Positions 16,300-24,609 of a DNA stretch of 64,000 nucleotides are shown in pieces. The translations under genes and the position numbers were made by a program. Each line of letters opens with the position of its first letter. Positions within the stretch are counted from its first letter, which is position 1. The stretch comes from Novosphingobium aerophilum (lineage in GTDB: Bacteria > Pseudomonadota > Alphaproteobacteria > Sphingomonadales > Sphingomonadaceae), in assembly GCF_014230305.1 (NCBI RefSeq), contig NZ_JACLAU010000001.1, positions 1-64,000 of the forward strand, written 5' to 3'. The notes beneath the pieces were generated by a model. It searched no databases. It had not been told where the DNA came from and was given only the letters and a program-made list of their open reading frames with translations.

Positions 16300-17067
16300 A
16301 TGGGCCGGGTAGCGGGCAAGGTGGCGCTGGTGACAGGCGGCGGATCGGGGCTGGGCGCGGCCGACTGCATGGCCCTGGCGCGCGAAGGCGCCGCGGTGGT
16401 GGTTACCGACGTCAACCTCGCCGCGGCCGAGGCCGTGGCCGACCAGATCAAGGCGAGCGGGGGCTCGGCCATGGCCCTTGCCCATGACGTGTCCAGCGAA
16501 GCACAATGGGTGGCGGTCATGGCCGCAATCGAGCGGCAGTTCGGTCGGCTCGACGTGCTGGTCAACAATGCCGGGGTCGTGCTCAGTGCCGATGTCGAGG
16601 ACACCACGCTCGACAAGTTCCGCTGGGTCAACGGCATCATGATCGATGGCGTGTTCCTGGGGATGAAATACGCGGTGCCCCTGATGAACAAGGGTGACGG
16701 CGGATCGATCATCAACATGTCCTCGGTCGGTGCCCTGCTCGGCTATCCGATCTTCTTCGCCTATTCCGCCGCCAAGGGCGCGGTCCGGTCGATGACCAAG
16801 TCGGTGGCGGTGATGGCCCAGGTCAAGGGCTACAAGATCCGGTGCAACTCGGTCCATCCCGGCGCGATCGAGACGCCGATGGTCCAGGAGGCCGAGGGCC
16901 GCATCGGCCAGCCCAAGGAGATCCCGGCGGGGGTTCTGCCCTATGGCACCCCGGGCCATCCCGACGACGTGGCCGCCCTGGTGGTGTTCCTCGCCTCGGA
17001 CGAATCGCGCTTCATCACCGGAGCGGAGCTGGTGATCGACAACGGGGTGACCATCCGTCCGTTCTGA
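16300..17067 (+). CDS. SDR-family NAD(P)-dependent oxidoreductase
   Basis: A 255-residue classical SDR. TGGGSGLG is the cofactor motif, NNAG is followed by the catalytic Ser in NMSSVGALLG, and YSAAK gives the Tyr/Lys pair. The RCNSVHPGAIETPM segment matches alicyclic-alcohol and hydroxysteroid dehydrogenases. The acidic residue after beta2 (VVTDVN) suggests NAD rather than NADP. GGGAGA precedes the ATG at 16300. A strong bidirectional terminator lies downstream. It probably oxidises a ring hydroxyl group to a ketone (inference). Confidence 0.92.
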   Translation: MGRVAGKVALVTGGGSGLGAADCMALAREGAAVVVTDVNLAAAEAVADQIKASGGSAMALAHDVSSEAQWVAVMAAIERQFGRLDVLVNNAGVVLSADVEDTTLDKFRWVNGIMIDGVFLGMKYAVPLMNKGDGGSIINMSSVGALLGYPIFFAYSAAKGAVRSMTKSVAVMAQVKGYKIRCNSVHPGAIETPMVQEAEGRIGQPKEIPAGVLPYGTPGHPDDVAALVVFLASDESRFITGAELVIDNGVTIRPF

Positions 17068-17151
17068 TCCGCCCGGGCCGCAGCGCTTACCGGTCCGATC
17101 GATTTGTTCTGAGCCGCTTCGGGTCGCCCCCACGAACCGCCAGAACGAGGA

Positions 17152-17186
17152 AAGGGGAGGAGAACCATCACGGTTCTCCTCCCCTT
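17152..17186. terminator. bidirectional rho-independent terminator
   Basis: AAGGGGAGGAGAACC and GGTTCTCCTCCCCTT form a perfect 15-bp stem with the 5-base loop ATCAC. The stem is flanked by short A and T tracts, and it stands between the converging SDR (stop 17067) and Rieske oxygenase (stop 17219). Confidence 0.88.
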
Positions 17187-17218
17187 GACCTTTCGCTCAG
17201 CCTGTTTCCGTCCTGCGG

Positions 17219-18568
17219 TCAGCCGCGGGCCATCATCCGGTCCAGTTCCGCATGGAAGTGGCGTAGACGCCCTTCCTGTTCGCTCCAGAGCGGCCCCTTG
17301 AAACCGCGCGAGTGCGCGCCCTTCTGCACCACCGGCAGCAGTTCGCTGTCCTGATCGAGCACCTCGCCAAGGCATGGCGGTTCGCCCAGGGCGGTGTGGA
17401 TCACATCGGGCCGGGTGCGGCCGGACAAGTCGGTGTCCTCGGCCAGGCCCATCCAGGCGGGGGCCGAATAGCCCGGCGCATCGACGTGCCGGTAAAGGAT
17501 GCAGGTGTCGTAAGTGAACTGGTTCGGGTCGGTCGGGTGCGGAAGGAAGCGATGCAGGAAGGTCGCTTCGGGATGGCAGCCGATCTGGACGTTGGGGAAG
17601 ATCGAATAGACCACCGAGTCCGACAACTGGCTGTCGCTGAATCGTTCGTAGCGCAGCCCCAGTTCCTCGGAACGCCGACGCTTGGCCTGCTGCACGGCGG
17701 CCCGCGTCTCACGCGCGGTGCCGGTGAAGGTCTCGGGATCGATCCCGGCGTCCCGCAGCATGAACTGGATGCCCGGATTGACCGACTCCTGGTCGGGGAA
17801 GCGCGGGCTGGGCTGGGCGAAGGGCACGAACTGCCGGCTGAGCCCGCCGGGCCAGAGGTCGATCTGGGTGCGATCGTCCATCAGGCACTGGGTCTGCGGG
17901 TGAACCGCGTGGAGGTGGTAGATCTCGGCAAAGGCGTCGACCCCGCCCTTCCAGTTGGCGCCCCAGTCCGACCGGCGGTGCTGGACCACGTACATCTGGT
18001 CGATCTCGTAGAGTTCGAGCTGGGGCAAAATGGGCGCCAGGAACTCGCGCAGCGGCTTGATGTCGGGGTCCATCGCCACGAACACCAGCCCGGCGGCGAC
18101 CTCGCAGCGGACCGAGCTCAGGTCGGTGCCATGACACAGCACCTCGGGCCGGAAGGTCTCGGCATCGGTGACCGCCTGGTTGCGACCGTCCAGCCCGAAC
18201 TTCCACGAATGGAACGGGCAGGTAAAACGGTCTAGCGAGCCGAAATCGGTCGTGACCAGTTGGCTGCCGCGGTGCGGGCAGACATTGTAGTGGGCGTGGA
18301 TCGCATCATCCTCGCCGCGCACGATGATGAAGCTTTCCGGGCCGATATCGAACTTCATGAAGTCGCCCGGCTCGGGGATGTCCGACAGCGGCCCGGCCAG
18401 CAGCCATGAGCGGGCGAAGACCTTGTCCCACTCCTCTCGCGCGAAGCCCGGATCGGTGTAGCGCTCCGGACCCGGCCGTCCGGTGCCGTTGTCGATACGC
18501 GGCGCCCGGTCGTTGAACGGATGGCGGGCGCCGGTGTGAATCTCCCACAGATCGAATTCGGTCTTCAT
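17219..18568 (-). CDS. Rieske non-haem iron oxygenase, catalytic (alpha) subunit
   Basis: A 449-residue terminal oxygenase. Rieske ligands are Cys97/His99 (CPHRG) and Cys117/His120 (CPFHSW). The mononuclear iron site lies in NWKGGVDAFAEIYHLHAVH (His218, His223, with Glu215 in place of the bridging Asp). It is similar in length and layout to the oxygenase at 5.6-7.0 kb, including the shared IPEPGD and GPES/GKES segments. The ATG at 18568 was preferred over an upstream TTG. It is downstream of the TonB receptor gene, with a 76-base gap that holds a stable hairpin. The electron-transfer partners are not encoded nearby. Confidence 0.92.
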   Translation of the reverse strand: MKTEFDLWEIHTGARHPFNDRAPRIDNGTGRPGPERYTDPGFAREEWDKVFARSWLLAGPLSDIPEPGDFMKFDIGPESFIIVRGEDDAIHAHYNVCPHRGSQLVTTDFGSLDRFTCPFHSWKFGLDGRNQAVTDAETFRPEVLCHGTDLSSVRCEVAAGLVFVAMDPDIKPLREFLAPILPQLELYEIDQMYVVQHRRSDWGANWKGGVDAFAEIYHLHAVHPQTQCLMDDRTQIDLWPGGLSRQFVPFAQPSPRFPDQESVNPGIQFMLRDAGIDPETFTGTARETRAAVQQAKRRRSEELGLRYERFSDSQLSDSVVYSIFPNVQIGCHPEATFLHRFLPHPTDPNQFTYDTCILYRHVDAPGYSAPAWMGLAEDTDLSGRTRPDVIHTALGEPPCLGEVLDQDSELLPVVQKGAHSRGFKGPLWSEQEGRLRHFHAELDRMMARG

Positions 18569-18590
18569 CACTTGTCTCGCTATCGGCAAC

Positions 18591-18612
18591 GGCCGCGTCC
18601 GGAGACGCGGCC
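18591..18612. other. intercistronic hairpin 3' of the TonB receptor gene
   Basis: GGCCGCGTC and GACGCGGCC form a perfect 9-bp stem with the loop CGGA. It lies between the TonB receptor stop and the Rieske start. There is no T-run on the minus strand, so a role in mRNA 3'-end protection or partial termination is more likely than full termination. A comparable hairpin follows the other TonB receptor gene at 31965-31995. Confidence 0.55.
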
Positions 18613-18644
18613 GCCATGTTGGACGGATCCCCCCCGATCGACGA

Positions 18645-21140
18645 TCAGTTCGCGCCGCGGAACCGCAGCCCCAGCTCGACCCCGAAGTAGCGCGGGGCGC
18701 CGAAGTTGGAGTTGAGCCACAGTCCCGCCACGTTCTGCGAGGCGATCCGGTAGCGCTGGTCGGTCAGGTTCCGGCCCAGCACGCGGACATAGTACTGGTC
18801 CTCGGCCTGGGCGATGGTCAGCGAGGCGTTGACCAGGGTCCGGGCGTTGAGGAAGGTGTTGCCCAGCGGATCGTCGATCGCCTGGGTGTTGAGGTTCCGA
18901 CTGGTGTGCGCCGCCGAGGCATTGGCGACAAACTTGAAGTTCGACGACAGCGCCGTTTCGTAAGTGCCGTCGATCGTCCACTGCCAGCGCGGTGCACGAT
19001 CGAGCGGAGCCGAGGCCAGGTTATAGCCGGCGGTCGGCGCGGTGTAGGTGTCGTAGCCGGAGTCCTGGAAGCCCAGCACGCCGCGCAGCGAGAAGCCGCG
19101 GAACAGCCGCGCCGTGGCCTCGGCCTCGATCCCCTTCACCGTCGCGCTCGCCGCGTTGACGAAGATCGTCACCTGGTTGGGCTGGCCGTTGACCACCAGC
19201 GGCACGTTGAGCTGCTTCTGGAGGTCCTTGTACTTCACGTAGAAGCCGGTGAGGTTGAAGCGCAGACGCCGATCGAACAGCTCGGTCTTGACGCCGGCCT
19301 CGAAGCTGTCGGCCGTTTCGGGACGGGTCGCCCGGGCGGCGGTGCGGAAGGCGTTGAGGTCATTCCCGAACGGCGCGAAGCCGCCGATCTGGTCATTGAA
19401 GCCCCCGCTCTTGAACCCGCGCGAGTAGGTCGCGTAGGCGAAGACGTCGGGGGTGACCTGATACCCCAGGCTGGCGCGCCAGGTGGCACGGCGGGCGCTG
19501 TCATCGACCTGGACCACGCCGGCCGGATAGTTGAACACGCTGGCGTCGAGCGCGTTGCTGATCCGGATCGAGGGGTCGAAGCCACCCTTCAGCGCAGGGA
19601 TGAACACCTGCTGGCGGCCGAACCAGGACTTGTTCTCCCAGGTGTAGCGGGCACCCAGAGTCAGGGTCAGTTCGGGGGTGATCTTGTAGGTGCCCTCGGC
19701 GAAGGCCGCGCGCGAGCGCGACTTCTGCGCGTTGCAGAGGATGTAGGGCGTGTCGTTCCAGTTGCCGAACGGCAGCGGGCCCGAGGTCAGGTCCAGGAAG
19801 CCGAGGATCTGCGCGACGCAGAAGTCGACCGTCTCGCGCTGGTAGAATGCACCGAAGACCGCGTCGAACGGACCGTTGAGCTTGGTGGCGAAGCGCAGTT
19901 CCTGCTGGAAGGTTTTGCGGTTGTCGTCACGGGTCGCGTCGAAGAACGACAGCGGCTGGCCGTCGGCTGCAATGGGGGCGGCACCGGCATAGGAGTTTGG
20001 AATGCGCGAGCGCTGATAACGCCAGCCGGTGACCGAGGTCAGCCTGCCGAAGTCGAAATCAACGTCGCCATTCAGGTAGATGCCGTCGACCGAGATGCGC
20101 TGGCCGTCGGCCATCTTGATCAGGCCGTCCTGCTTGTAGGTCACCGCGGCATTGTGCAGCGGGTCACTGCTGGCCGGGTTCCGGCGAATGGTGCCCAGCA
20201 GGTTGGTCAGGAACGGCGTAGTGCCGGTGTAGAGATAGTTCTCGTTGACCGAGGGCACCGTCTCGGAGCGGTCGCGCAGGAATTCGTACTGGGCGAGCAG
20301 CTGGACCCGGCTGTTGGGTTCCCACAGCATCTTGGCGCGGAAGTTGACCACGTCCTTGCCGCCCGCCGTGCGGCCATCAAGGCAGCCCGACCGGCCGGCG
20401 AACTTGCTGGCGACGAAGGCGGTGACGGGGCCGTAGCACGCACCGTTCCGGTAGAACCCGTCCGACTTCTCCGCTCCGCCGACAAAACGCAGCGCCAGGG
20501 TGTCGCCGATCGGCACGTTCAGCGCGGTCTGGAAGCGCTTCGTGGCGAAGCTGCCCACCTCGGCCCGGGCATCGACCCCGATCGTCCCGAGCTCGGGCCG
20601 CTTGGTCCGCACGGTGACCGCGCCGCCGGTGGTGTTCTTGCCGAACAGCGTGCCTTGCGGGCCGCGCAGGACTTCCACCTGGGACACGTCGAACACGTCC
20701 AGCAACTGGGTCTGGACCGAAGGGACGACGAAATCATCGACCAGCACGGCCACCGGCGGCTCGAAGTAGACGATGATCGAGGTCTGGCCGACGCCGCGCA
20801 TCGCGAAGGACGCCGCGTTGAAGTTGGTGATCGTGTTGGCCGAGAAGTTCGGCACGAAGGCGGCGAGATCGCCCAGGTCGCGCGGGCTGGCCTGACGGAT
20901 CAGGCGGCTGTCGACGGCCGAAACCGCGATCGGGGTGCTTTGCAGGTTGGAGTCGCGCCGCGTGGCGGTGACGACGATGTCGTTGAGTCGGTCTTCATCG
21001 TTGCCGGTCTGGGCGGACTGCGGCGCCGCAGCCGGATCGGCTTCGGCAGCAAGGGCGGCGGTTGGCAGGAACGCGGGGGCCAGGGCCGATGCCACCAGGG
21101 CGCAAGCAGCGGTCGACCGCCGCAGATAACTGCTCATCAT
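18645..21140 (-). CDS. TonB-dependent outer-membrane receptor
   Basis: An 831-residue receptor. A signal peptide (positive MMSSYLRRS, hydrophobic stretch, cleavage likely after ALAA near residue 32) precedes the TonB box region DIVVTATRR and the plug domain (ISAVDS-like segment, VEVLRGPQGTLFGKNTTGGAV). The barrel ends with an aromatic-rich beta strand, FGVELGLRFRGAN. It imports a bulky or hydrophobic substrate across the outer membrane using the TonB system. Linkage to catabolic genes suggests the growth substrate rather than iron; this is an inference. GGAGGAGAG precedes the ATG. It heads a unit with the Rieske oxygenase and is divergent from the SnoaL-ABM-PQQ operon; palindromes related to the TetR operators lie in the gap. 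Confidence 0.94.
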   Translation of the reverse strand: MMSSYLRRSTAACALVASALAPAFLPTAALAAEADPAAAPQSAQTGNDEDRLNDIVVTATRRDSNLQSTPIAVSAVDSRLIRQASPRDLGDLAAFVPNFSANTITNFNAASFAMRGVGQTSIIVYFEPPVAVLVDDFVVPSVQTQLLDVFDVSQVEVLRGPQGTLFGKNTTGGAVTVRTKRPELGTIGVDARAEVGSFATKRFQTALNVPIGDTLALRFVGGAEKSDGFYRNGACYGPVTAFVASKFAGRSGCLDGRTAGGKDVVNFRAKMLWEPNSRVQLLAQYEFLRDRSETVPSVNENYLYTGTTPFLTNLLGTIRRNPASSDPLHNAAVTYKQDGLIKMADGQRISVDGIYLNGDVDFDFGRLTSVTGWRYQRSRIPNSYAGAAPIAADGQPLSFFDATRDDNRKTFQQELRFATKLNGPFDAVFGAFYQRETVDFCVAQILGFLDLTSGPLPFGNWNDTPYILCNAQKSRSRAAFAEGTYKITPELTLTLGARYTWENKSWFGRQQVFIPALKGGFDPSIRISNALDASVFNYPAGVVQVDDSARRATWRASLGYQVTPDVFAYATYSRGFKSGGFNDQIGGFAPFGNDLNAFRTAARATRPETADSFEAGVKTELFDRRLRFNLTGFYVKYKDLQKQLNVPLVVNGQPNQVTIFVNAASATVKGIEAEATARLFRGFSLRGVLGFQDSGYDTYTAPTAGYNLASAPLDRAPRWQWTIDGTYETALSSNFKFVANASAAHTSRNLNTQAIDDPLGNTFLNARTLVNASLTIAQAEDQYYVRVLGRNLTDQRYRIASQNVAGLWLNSNFGAPRYFGVELGLRFRGAN

Positions 21141-21212
21141 CCGTCTCTCCTCCTACCCCGCCATGCTTGCGAGTTGTCTTCAGATTAGCCTCGCGCGGGC
21201 ATTTTGCAAGCA

Positions 21213-21317
21213 GACATGTATGTTTTTTCATCACGCCAGCACAAGCCATTTCGCGCCTGACCTTTGGGGTAGGCCGGTCCGGGCGGATTGAGGCCTTGCC
21301 CATACATTCATGATTGT
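21213..21317. promoter_or_regulatory. two putative TetR operators in the TonB receptor/SnoaL divergent promoter
   Basis: ACATTCATGATTGT (21304-21317) fits ACAnTCATGAnTGT and is nearly a perfect palindrome, followed by TTTTGT. A second copy, GACATGTATGTTTTTT (21213-21228), has the ACAT/ATGT core and the T-run. They are 73 and 164 bases upstream of the receptor start, and 159 and 70 bases upstream of the SnoaL start. Confidence 0.5.
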
Positions 21318-21386
21318 TTTTGTAGCGGCGCCGCGTATCATCCGCGGCACGGGGCCGGCAGAGACCCTGGCGGGAGAAGCGAAGTC

Positions 21387-21971
21387 ATGGCCGATGACCG
21401 GTCAGCAGAGTGTGACGGCTGGGGCGCGCGCTTGGCGCGGCTTGAGGCGGAGGCCGACATCCGGCGCCTGATCGCGCGTTACGCCTTTGACGTCGACGAC
21501 CGGCGCGTCGAAGCCCTGCGCGACCTGTTCGCCCCCGATGCGGTGCTGCGCTCCGCCGATGGCGTGATGGAGGCCCGCGGCGTCGACGCGATCATGACGC
21601 AGTTTGACGGCCGGTTCTCCGCGCTCGGCGCCGGGCACCATGTCATGCACGACGTGTTGATCGAATTCGATGGCCCCACAGCCGCCCGTGGGCGGATCAG
21701 CGGGCATGCCGAACTGTGGCGCAACGGCACGATGATGGTGGCCGCGCTGCGCTACGCCGATCGCTATGCCCTGACCCAAACGGGCTGGAGATTCGCGGAG
21801 CGGGTGATCGGCTTCCTCTACTACGTGCCCGTCGAAGCCTATCCCGGCATCCTGGGCCGGACCGACCGCAACCGGGCCTATGCCCGGCCGCTCCCGGCCG
21901 ACTACCCCGAACCCCTGCCCGAATGGATCGCCTACCATCGCGCGCAGGCCGCCGAGCCGACCGGGGCTTGA
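21387..21971 (+). CDS. SnoaL/NTF2-like protein
   Basis: A 194-residue protein of the SnoaL-like (NTF2 fold) family. The opening helix RLEAEADIRRLIARYAFDVD and the following DLFAPDAVLRS are typical, as is the GHHVMHDVLIEFD strand. Members act as isomerases, cyclases or dehydratases on polyketide- and steroid-like ligands, or as oxygenase accessory proteins; no catalytic assignment can be made. The ATG at 21387 is preceded by GGGAGAAG. It is first in the operon with two ABM-type proteins and the PQQ dehydrogenase. Three further SnoaL-like genes are in the window (31,431; 37,549; 44,231). Confidence 0.8.
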   Translation: MADDRSAECDGWGARLARLEAEADIRRLIARYAFDVDDRRVEALRDLFAPDAVLRSADGVMEARGVDAIMTQFDGRFSALGAGHHVMHDVLIEFDGPTAARGRISGHAELWRNGTMMVAALRYADRYALTQTGWRFAERVIGFLYYVPVEAYPGILGRTDRNRAYARPLPADYPEPLPEWIAYHRAQAAEPTGA

Positions 21972-21998
21972 GCCCCGCCACCTGGAGAAAGCACCGTC

Positions 21999-22310
21999 AT
22001 GGCGTTCAGTTTCCTGTCCCGCTTCCGCATCGCCGCCGGCAAGGAGGACCACTTCGTCGCCCTCGCCCACCAGATGGAGGCGCTGGCCGCCAATGAGCCG
22101 GGCACCCTGGGCTACAAGTTCTACCGGCTCGCCGAACCGGGCATGTTCGCGGTCTACGAGAGCTTCGTCGACGAGGCGGCCGACCAGGCGCACATGGCCT
22201 ATCCGCACAATCAGCCGCTGATCCAGGAGATGATCGCGTGCATGGACGGCAGCTACGTGCGCGAGCTGCTCTACGACCTGCCCCACCCCGCCTCCGATCC
22301 CCAGACCTGA
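21999..22310 (+). CDS. ABM-domain (antibiotic biosynthesis monooxygenase-like) protein
   Basis: A 103-residue ferredoxin-like alpha+beta barrel protein of the ABM family. It shows SFLSRFRIAAGKEDHFVAL at the start, EPGTLGYKFYRL, and the strand FAVYESFVDEAADQAHM with the conserved Tyr-Glu-x-(Tyr/Phe). Family members are cofactor-free quinone-forming monooxygenases or haem-degrading enzymes; many have unknown function. GGAGAAAG lies before the ATG. The second ABM protein follows after 12 bases, so the pair could form a heterodimer. Confidence 0.82.
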   Translation: MAFSFLSRFRIAAGKEDHFVALAHQMEALAANEPGTLGYKFYRLAEPGMFAVYESFVDEAADQAHMAYPHNQPLIQEMIACMDGSYVRELLYDLPHPASDPQT

Positions 22311-22322
22311 ACGGAACCGACC

Positions 22323-22619
22323 ATGAGCAAGAAAAGCTTCATCGCCCGGCTGCGCACCCGCCCGGACTCCCGCGATCGCCTGATCGCCCTCCAGACCGAG
22401 CTGAAAGCGCTGGTCTTCGAGCACGAGCCCGATGCCCTGGTCTACGAGCTGTTCCAGAGCGAGACCGACCCTGACCTGTTCGAATGCGTCGCGACCTTCC
22501 GGGACGAGGCCGCCTTCGACAAGCACATGAGCATCGACTTCCACGACCGGCTGGTGCCGCCGATCCTCGAATGCCTCGCCGAGGACATGAGCATTGCCTT
22601 CTACCGCTCGCTGGACTGA
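22323..22619 (+). CDS. ABM-domain (antibiotic biosynthesis monooxygenase-like) protein
   Basis: A 98-residue protein related to its upstream neighbour. It shares the pattern SFIARLRTRPDSRDRLIAL, HEPDALVYELFQSE and FECVATFRDEAAFDKHM. In the position of the Tyr-Glu strand it has Glu-Cys, so the two proteins are not redundant copies. Two short ABM proteins in tandem with a SnoaL protein suggest a small oxygenase/isomerase module acting on an aromatic or polycyclic intermediate (inference). Confidence 0.8.
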   Translation: MSKKSFIARLRTRPDSRDRLIALQTELKALVFEHEPDALVYELFQSETDPDLFECVATFRDEAAFDKHMSIDFHDRLVPPILECLAEDMSIAFYRSLD

Positions 22620-22635
22620 TCCGGGAACCCCATCG

Positions 22636-24579
22636 ATGACCACTGTACCCCCTTCCCTGCCGCGCCTCGGACTGCTGCCCCGCTTCCGCATGCTGCGCAG
22701 CATAACCTTGCTCGCCTTGCCGGCGCTCGCCGCGGGCGGCCTGGCCACCGGGGCCCTGGAGGGTGCCCCGCCCGCCAAGCGCATCAGTTCGACCGATGAT
22801 CTCCAGGTCTACGATACCCCGCGGATCGATCCGGCGACGGCACCCGGCCGCCCCCTGTTCGAACAGCATTGCGCGATGTGCCACATGGGCGGCGTGGCCA
22901 AGGCCGCCTCGCCCGCCTTCCTCGCCATGGTCGCACCGGACTCGATCGTCGCCGCCCTGACCGACGGAGTCATGCGCAGCCAGGGCGCGATGCTCAGCGC
23001 CGAGCAGAAGGTGCAGGTTGCCGAGTACATCACCCGCGTGCCCTTCGCCTCGTACCAGCGACCGGCTCCGCCCAAGCAGTGCACCGGCCGGGCCGCCGAA
23101 TTCGACCTGACCGACGTGCCCGGTCCGATCGGCTGGGGGCGGGACAACCGGCGCTTCATCCCGGCCGCGGTCGCCCAACTCCCTGCCGCGGCCGTGCCCA
23201 AGCTGAAGCTCAAGTGGGCCTTTGCCTATCCCGCCGCGAACCGGGCCCGGTCCCAGCCGACCCTGGCCTGGGGGACGATGTTCGTCGGCAGCCAGGACGG
23301 CACGATCTTCGCCTTCGATCCGGACAGCGGCTGCACCCGCTGGACCACCCGGCTGAGCGCTGAGGCACGGACTGCGATCGTTGCCGATCCCGACACCAGG
23401 CGCCTCTACTTCGGTGACCTGCTCGGCAAGGTCCATGCTCTCGATGCGATGACCGGCAAGGAGCTGTGGGCGGAACGGATGAGCGATCATCCCGATGCGA
23501 CCATCACCGGCACCCCGACGCTCGGCGGCGGGCTGCTTTATGTCCCGGTCTCGTCGCTGGAGGTGGTCCAGGCGGGCAACCCGGCCTATGCCTGCTGCAC
23601 CTTCCGTGGCTCGGTCGTGGCGCTCGATCCCGCCACCGGCCGCGAGGTCTGGCGTGCCTGGACCGCGGGCGAACCCAAGCCCCAGGGCAAGACCGCGGCC
23701 GGGGCCCCGATCCTCGGTCCGTCCGGAGCGCCGGTGTGGAACAGCCCGACCTATGATCCTGTCACCGACCGGGTCTTCTTCGGCAGCGGCGAGAACTATT
23801 CGACCCCGGCCGACAGCAATTCGGACGCGGTCTTCGCGGTCGAGGCGCGCACCGGCCGACAGATCTGGCGTACCCAGCTCACCGCGCGCGATGCGTGGAA
23901 CGTGGGCTGCATGGTCGGCAACGATTCCTGCCCGACCGAAAACGGTCCGGATCACGACGTCGCGGCCAGCCCGCTGCTCGTCACGGCCGACAATGGCCGC
24001 CCGATGCTGGTGGTCGGTCAGAAGTCGGGCGAGGCCTGGGGGCTTGATCCCGCCACCGGCAAGATCGCCTGGCGCACCCGGCTGGGCCATGGCGGAACGC
24101 AGGGCGGGGTGCACTTCGGCATGGCCGCCGAGGGGGGCACGGTGTTCGTCCCGATCAACGACATGGCCGACACGTATGACGCGCGGGTCTATGACGCGAA
24201 GCTGCGCGGATCGGGGCTCCATGCGATCGACGCCGCGACGGGAAAGGTCCGCTGGTTCACCCGGGCGCCCGATACGTGCCGCGGCGCCAAGTTCTGCGAT
24301 CCTGGCATCTCGGCCGCGGTGACGGCGATCCCCGGCGTGGTCTTTGCCGGGCACCTCGACGGGATGTTCCGCGCCTATGACAGCCGCACGGGGCGGGTGC
24401 TGTGGGCCTTCGACACCCGCCAGCCGATGCCGACGATCGACGGCAAGACCACCAAGGGCGGCAGTATCAGCGGCCCTGGCGCAGCAGTCTGGCGTGGCAA
24501 GGTGGTGATGAACTCGGGCTATGGGATGTACAGCCACATGGCCGGGAATGCGTTGATGGTGTTTGAACCGACGCGCTGA
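22636..24579 (+). CDS. PQQ-dependent quinohaemoprotein dehydrogenase, polyvinyl-alcohol-dehydrogenase-like
   Basis: A 647-residue periplasmic protein. A hydrophobic N-terminal segment (about 20-40, LRSITLLALPALAAGG) is a signal sequence. A cytochrome c domain follows with the haem motif CAMCH at 79-83, then an eight-blade beta-propeller with repeated W-type PQQ docking motifs such as AFDPDSGCTRWTT, ALDAMTGKELWAE, ALDPATGREVWRA and LDPATGKIAWRT. A vicinal Cys pair is present in AYACCTF. The order cytochrome-then-propeller is that of polyvinyl alcohol dehydrogenase rather than of quinohaemoprotein alcohol dehydrogenases, which have the haem domain at the C-terminus. It oxidises a secondary alcohol and passes electrons to the respiratory chain. 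The start at 22636 is 16 bases after the ABM gene. Confidence 0.88.
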   Translation: MTTVPPSLPRLGLLPRFRMLRSITLLALPALAAGGLATGALEGAPPAKRISSTDDLQVYDTPRIDPATAPGRPLFEQHCAMCHMGGVAKAASPAFLAMVAPDSIVAALTDGVMRSQGAMLSAEQKVQVAEYITRVPFASYQRPAPPKQCTGRAAEFDLTDVPGPIGWGRDNRRFIPAAVAQLPAAAVPKLKLKWAFAYPAANRARSQPTLAWGTMFVGSQDGTIFAFDPDSGCTRWTTRLSAEARTAIVADPDTRRLYFGDLLGKVHALDAMTGKELWAERMSDHPDATITGTPTLGGGLLYVPVSSLEVVQAGNPAYACCTFRGSVVALDPATGREVWRAWTAGEPKPQGKTAAGAPILGPSGAPVWNSPTYDPVTDRVFFGSGENYSTPADSNSDAVFAVEARTGRQIWRTQLTARDAWNVGCMVGNDSCPTENGPDHDVAASPLLVTADNGRPMLVVGQKSGEAWGLDPATGKIAWRTRLGHGGTQGGVHFGMAAEGGTVFVPINDMADTYDARVYDAKLRGSGLHAIDAATGKVRWFTRAPDTCRGAKFCDPGISAAVTAIPGVVFAGHLDGMFRAYDSRTGRVLWAFDTRQPMPTIDGKTTKGGSISGPGAAVWRGKVVMNSGYGMYSHMAGNALMVFEPTR

Positions 24580-24609
24580 CCCGGCCCGGGCTCCGGTCGA
24601 CCTTCGCCG

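Noticed and set aside
18906..21188. A 760-codon open frame on the plus strand opposite the TonB receptor
   Set aside because: It is a shadow of the receptor gene, rich in Gly/Arg/Asp and without domains.
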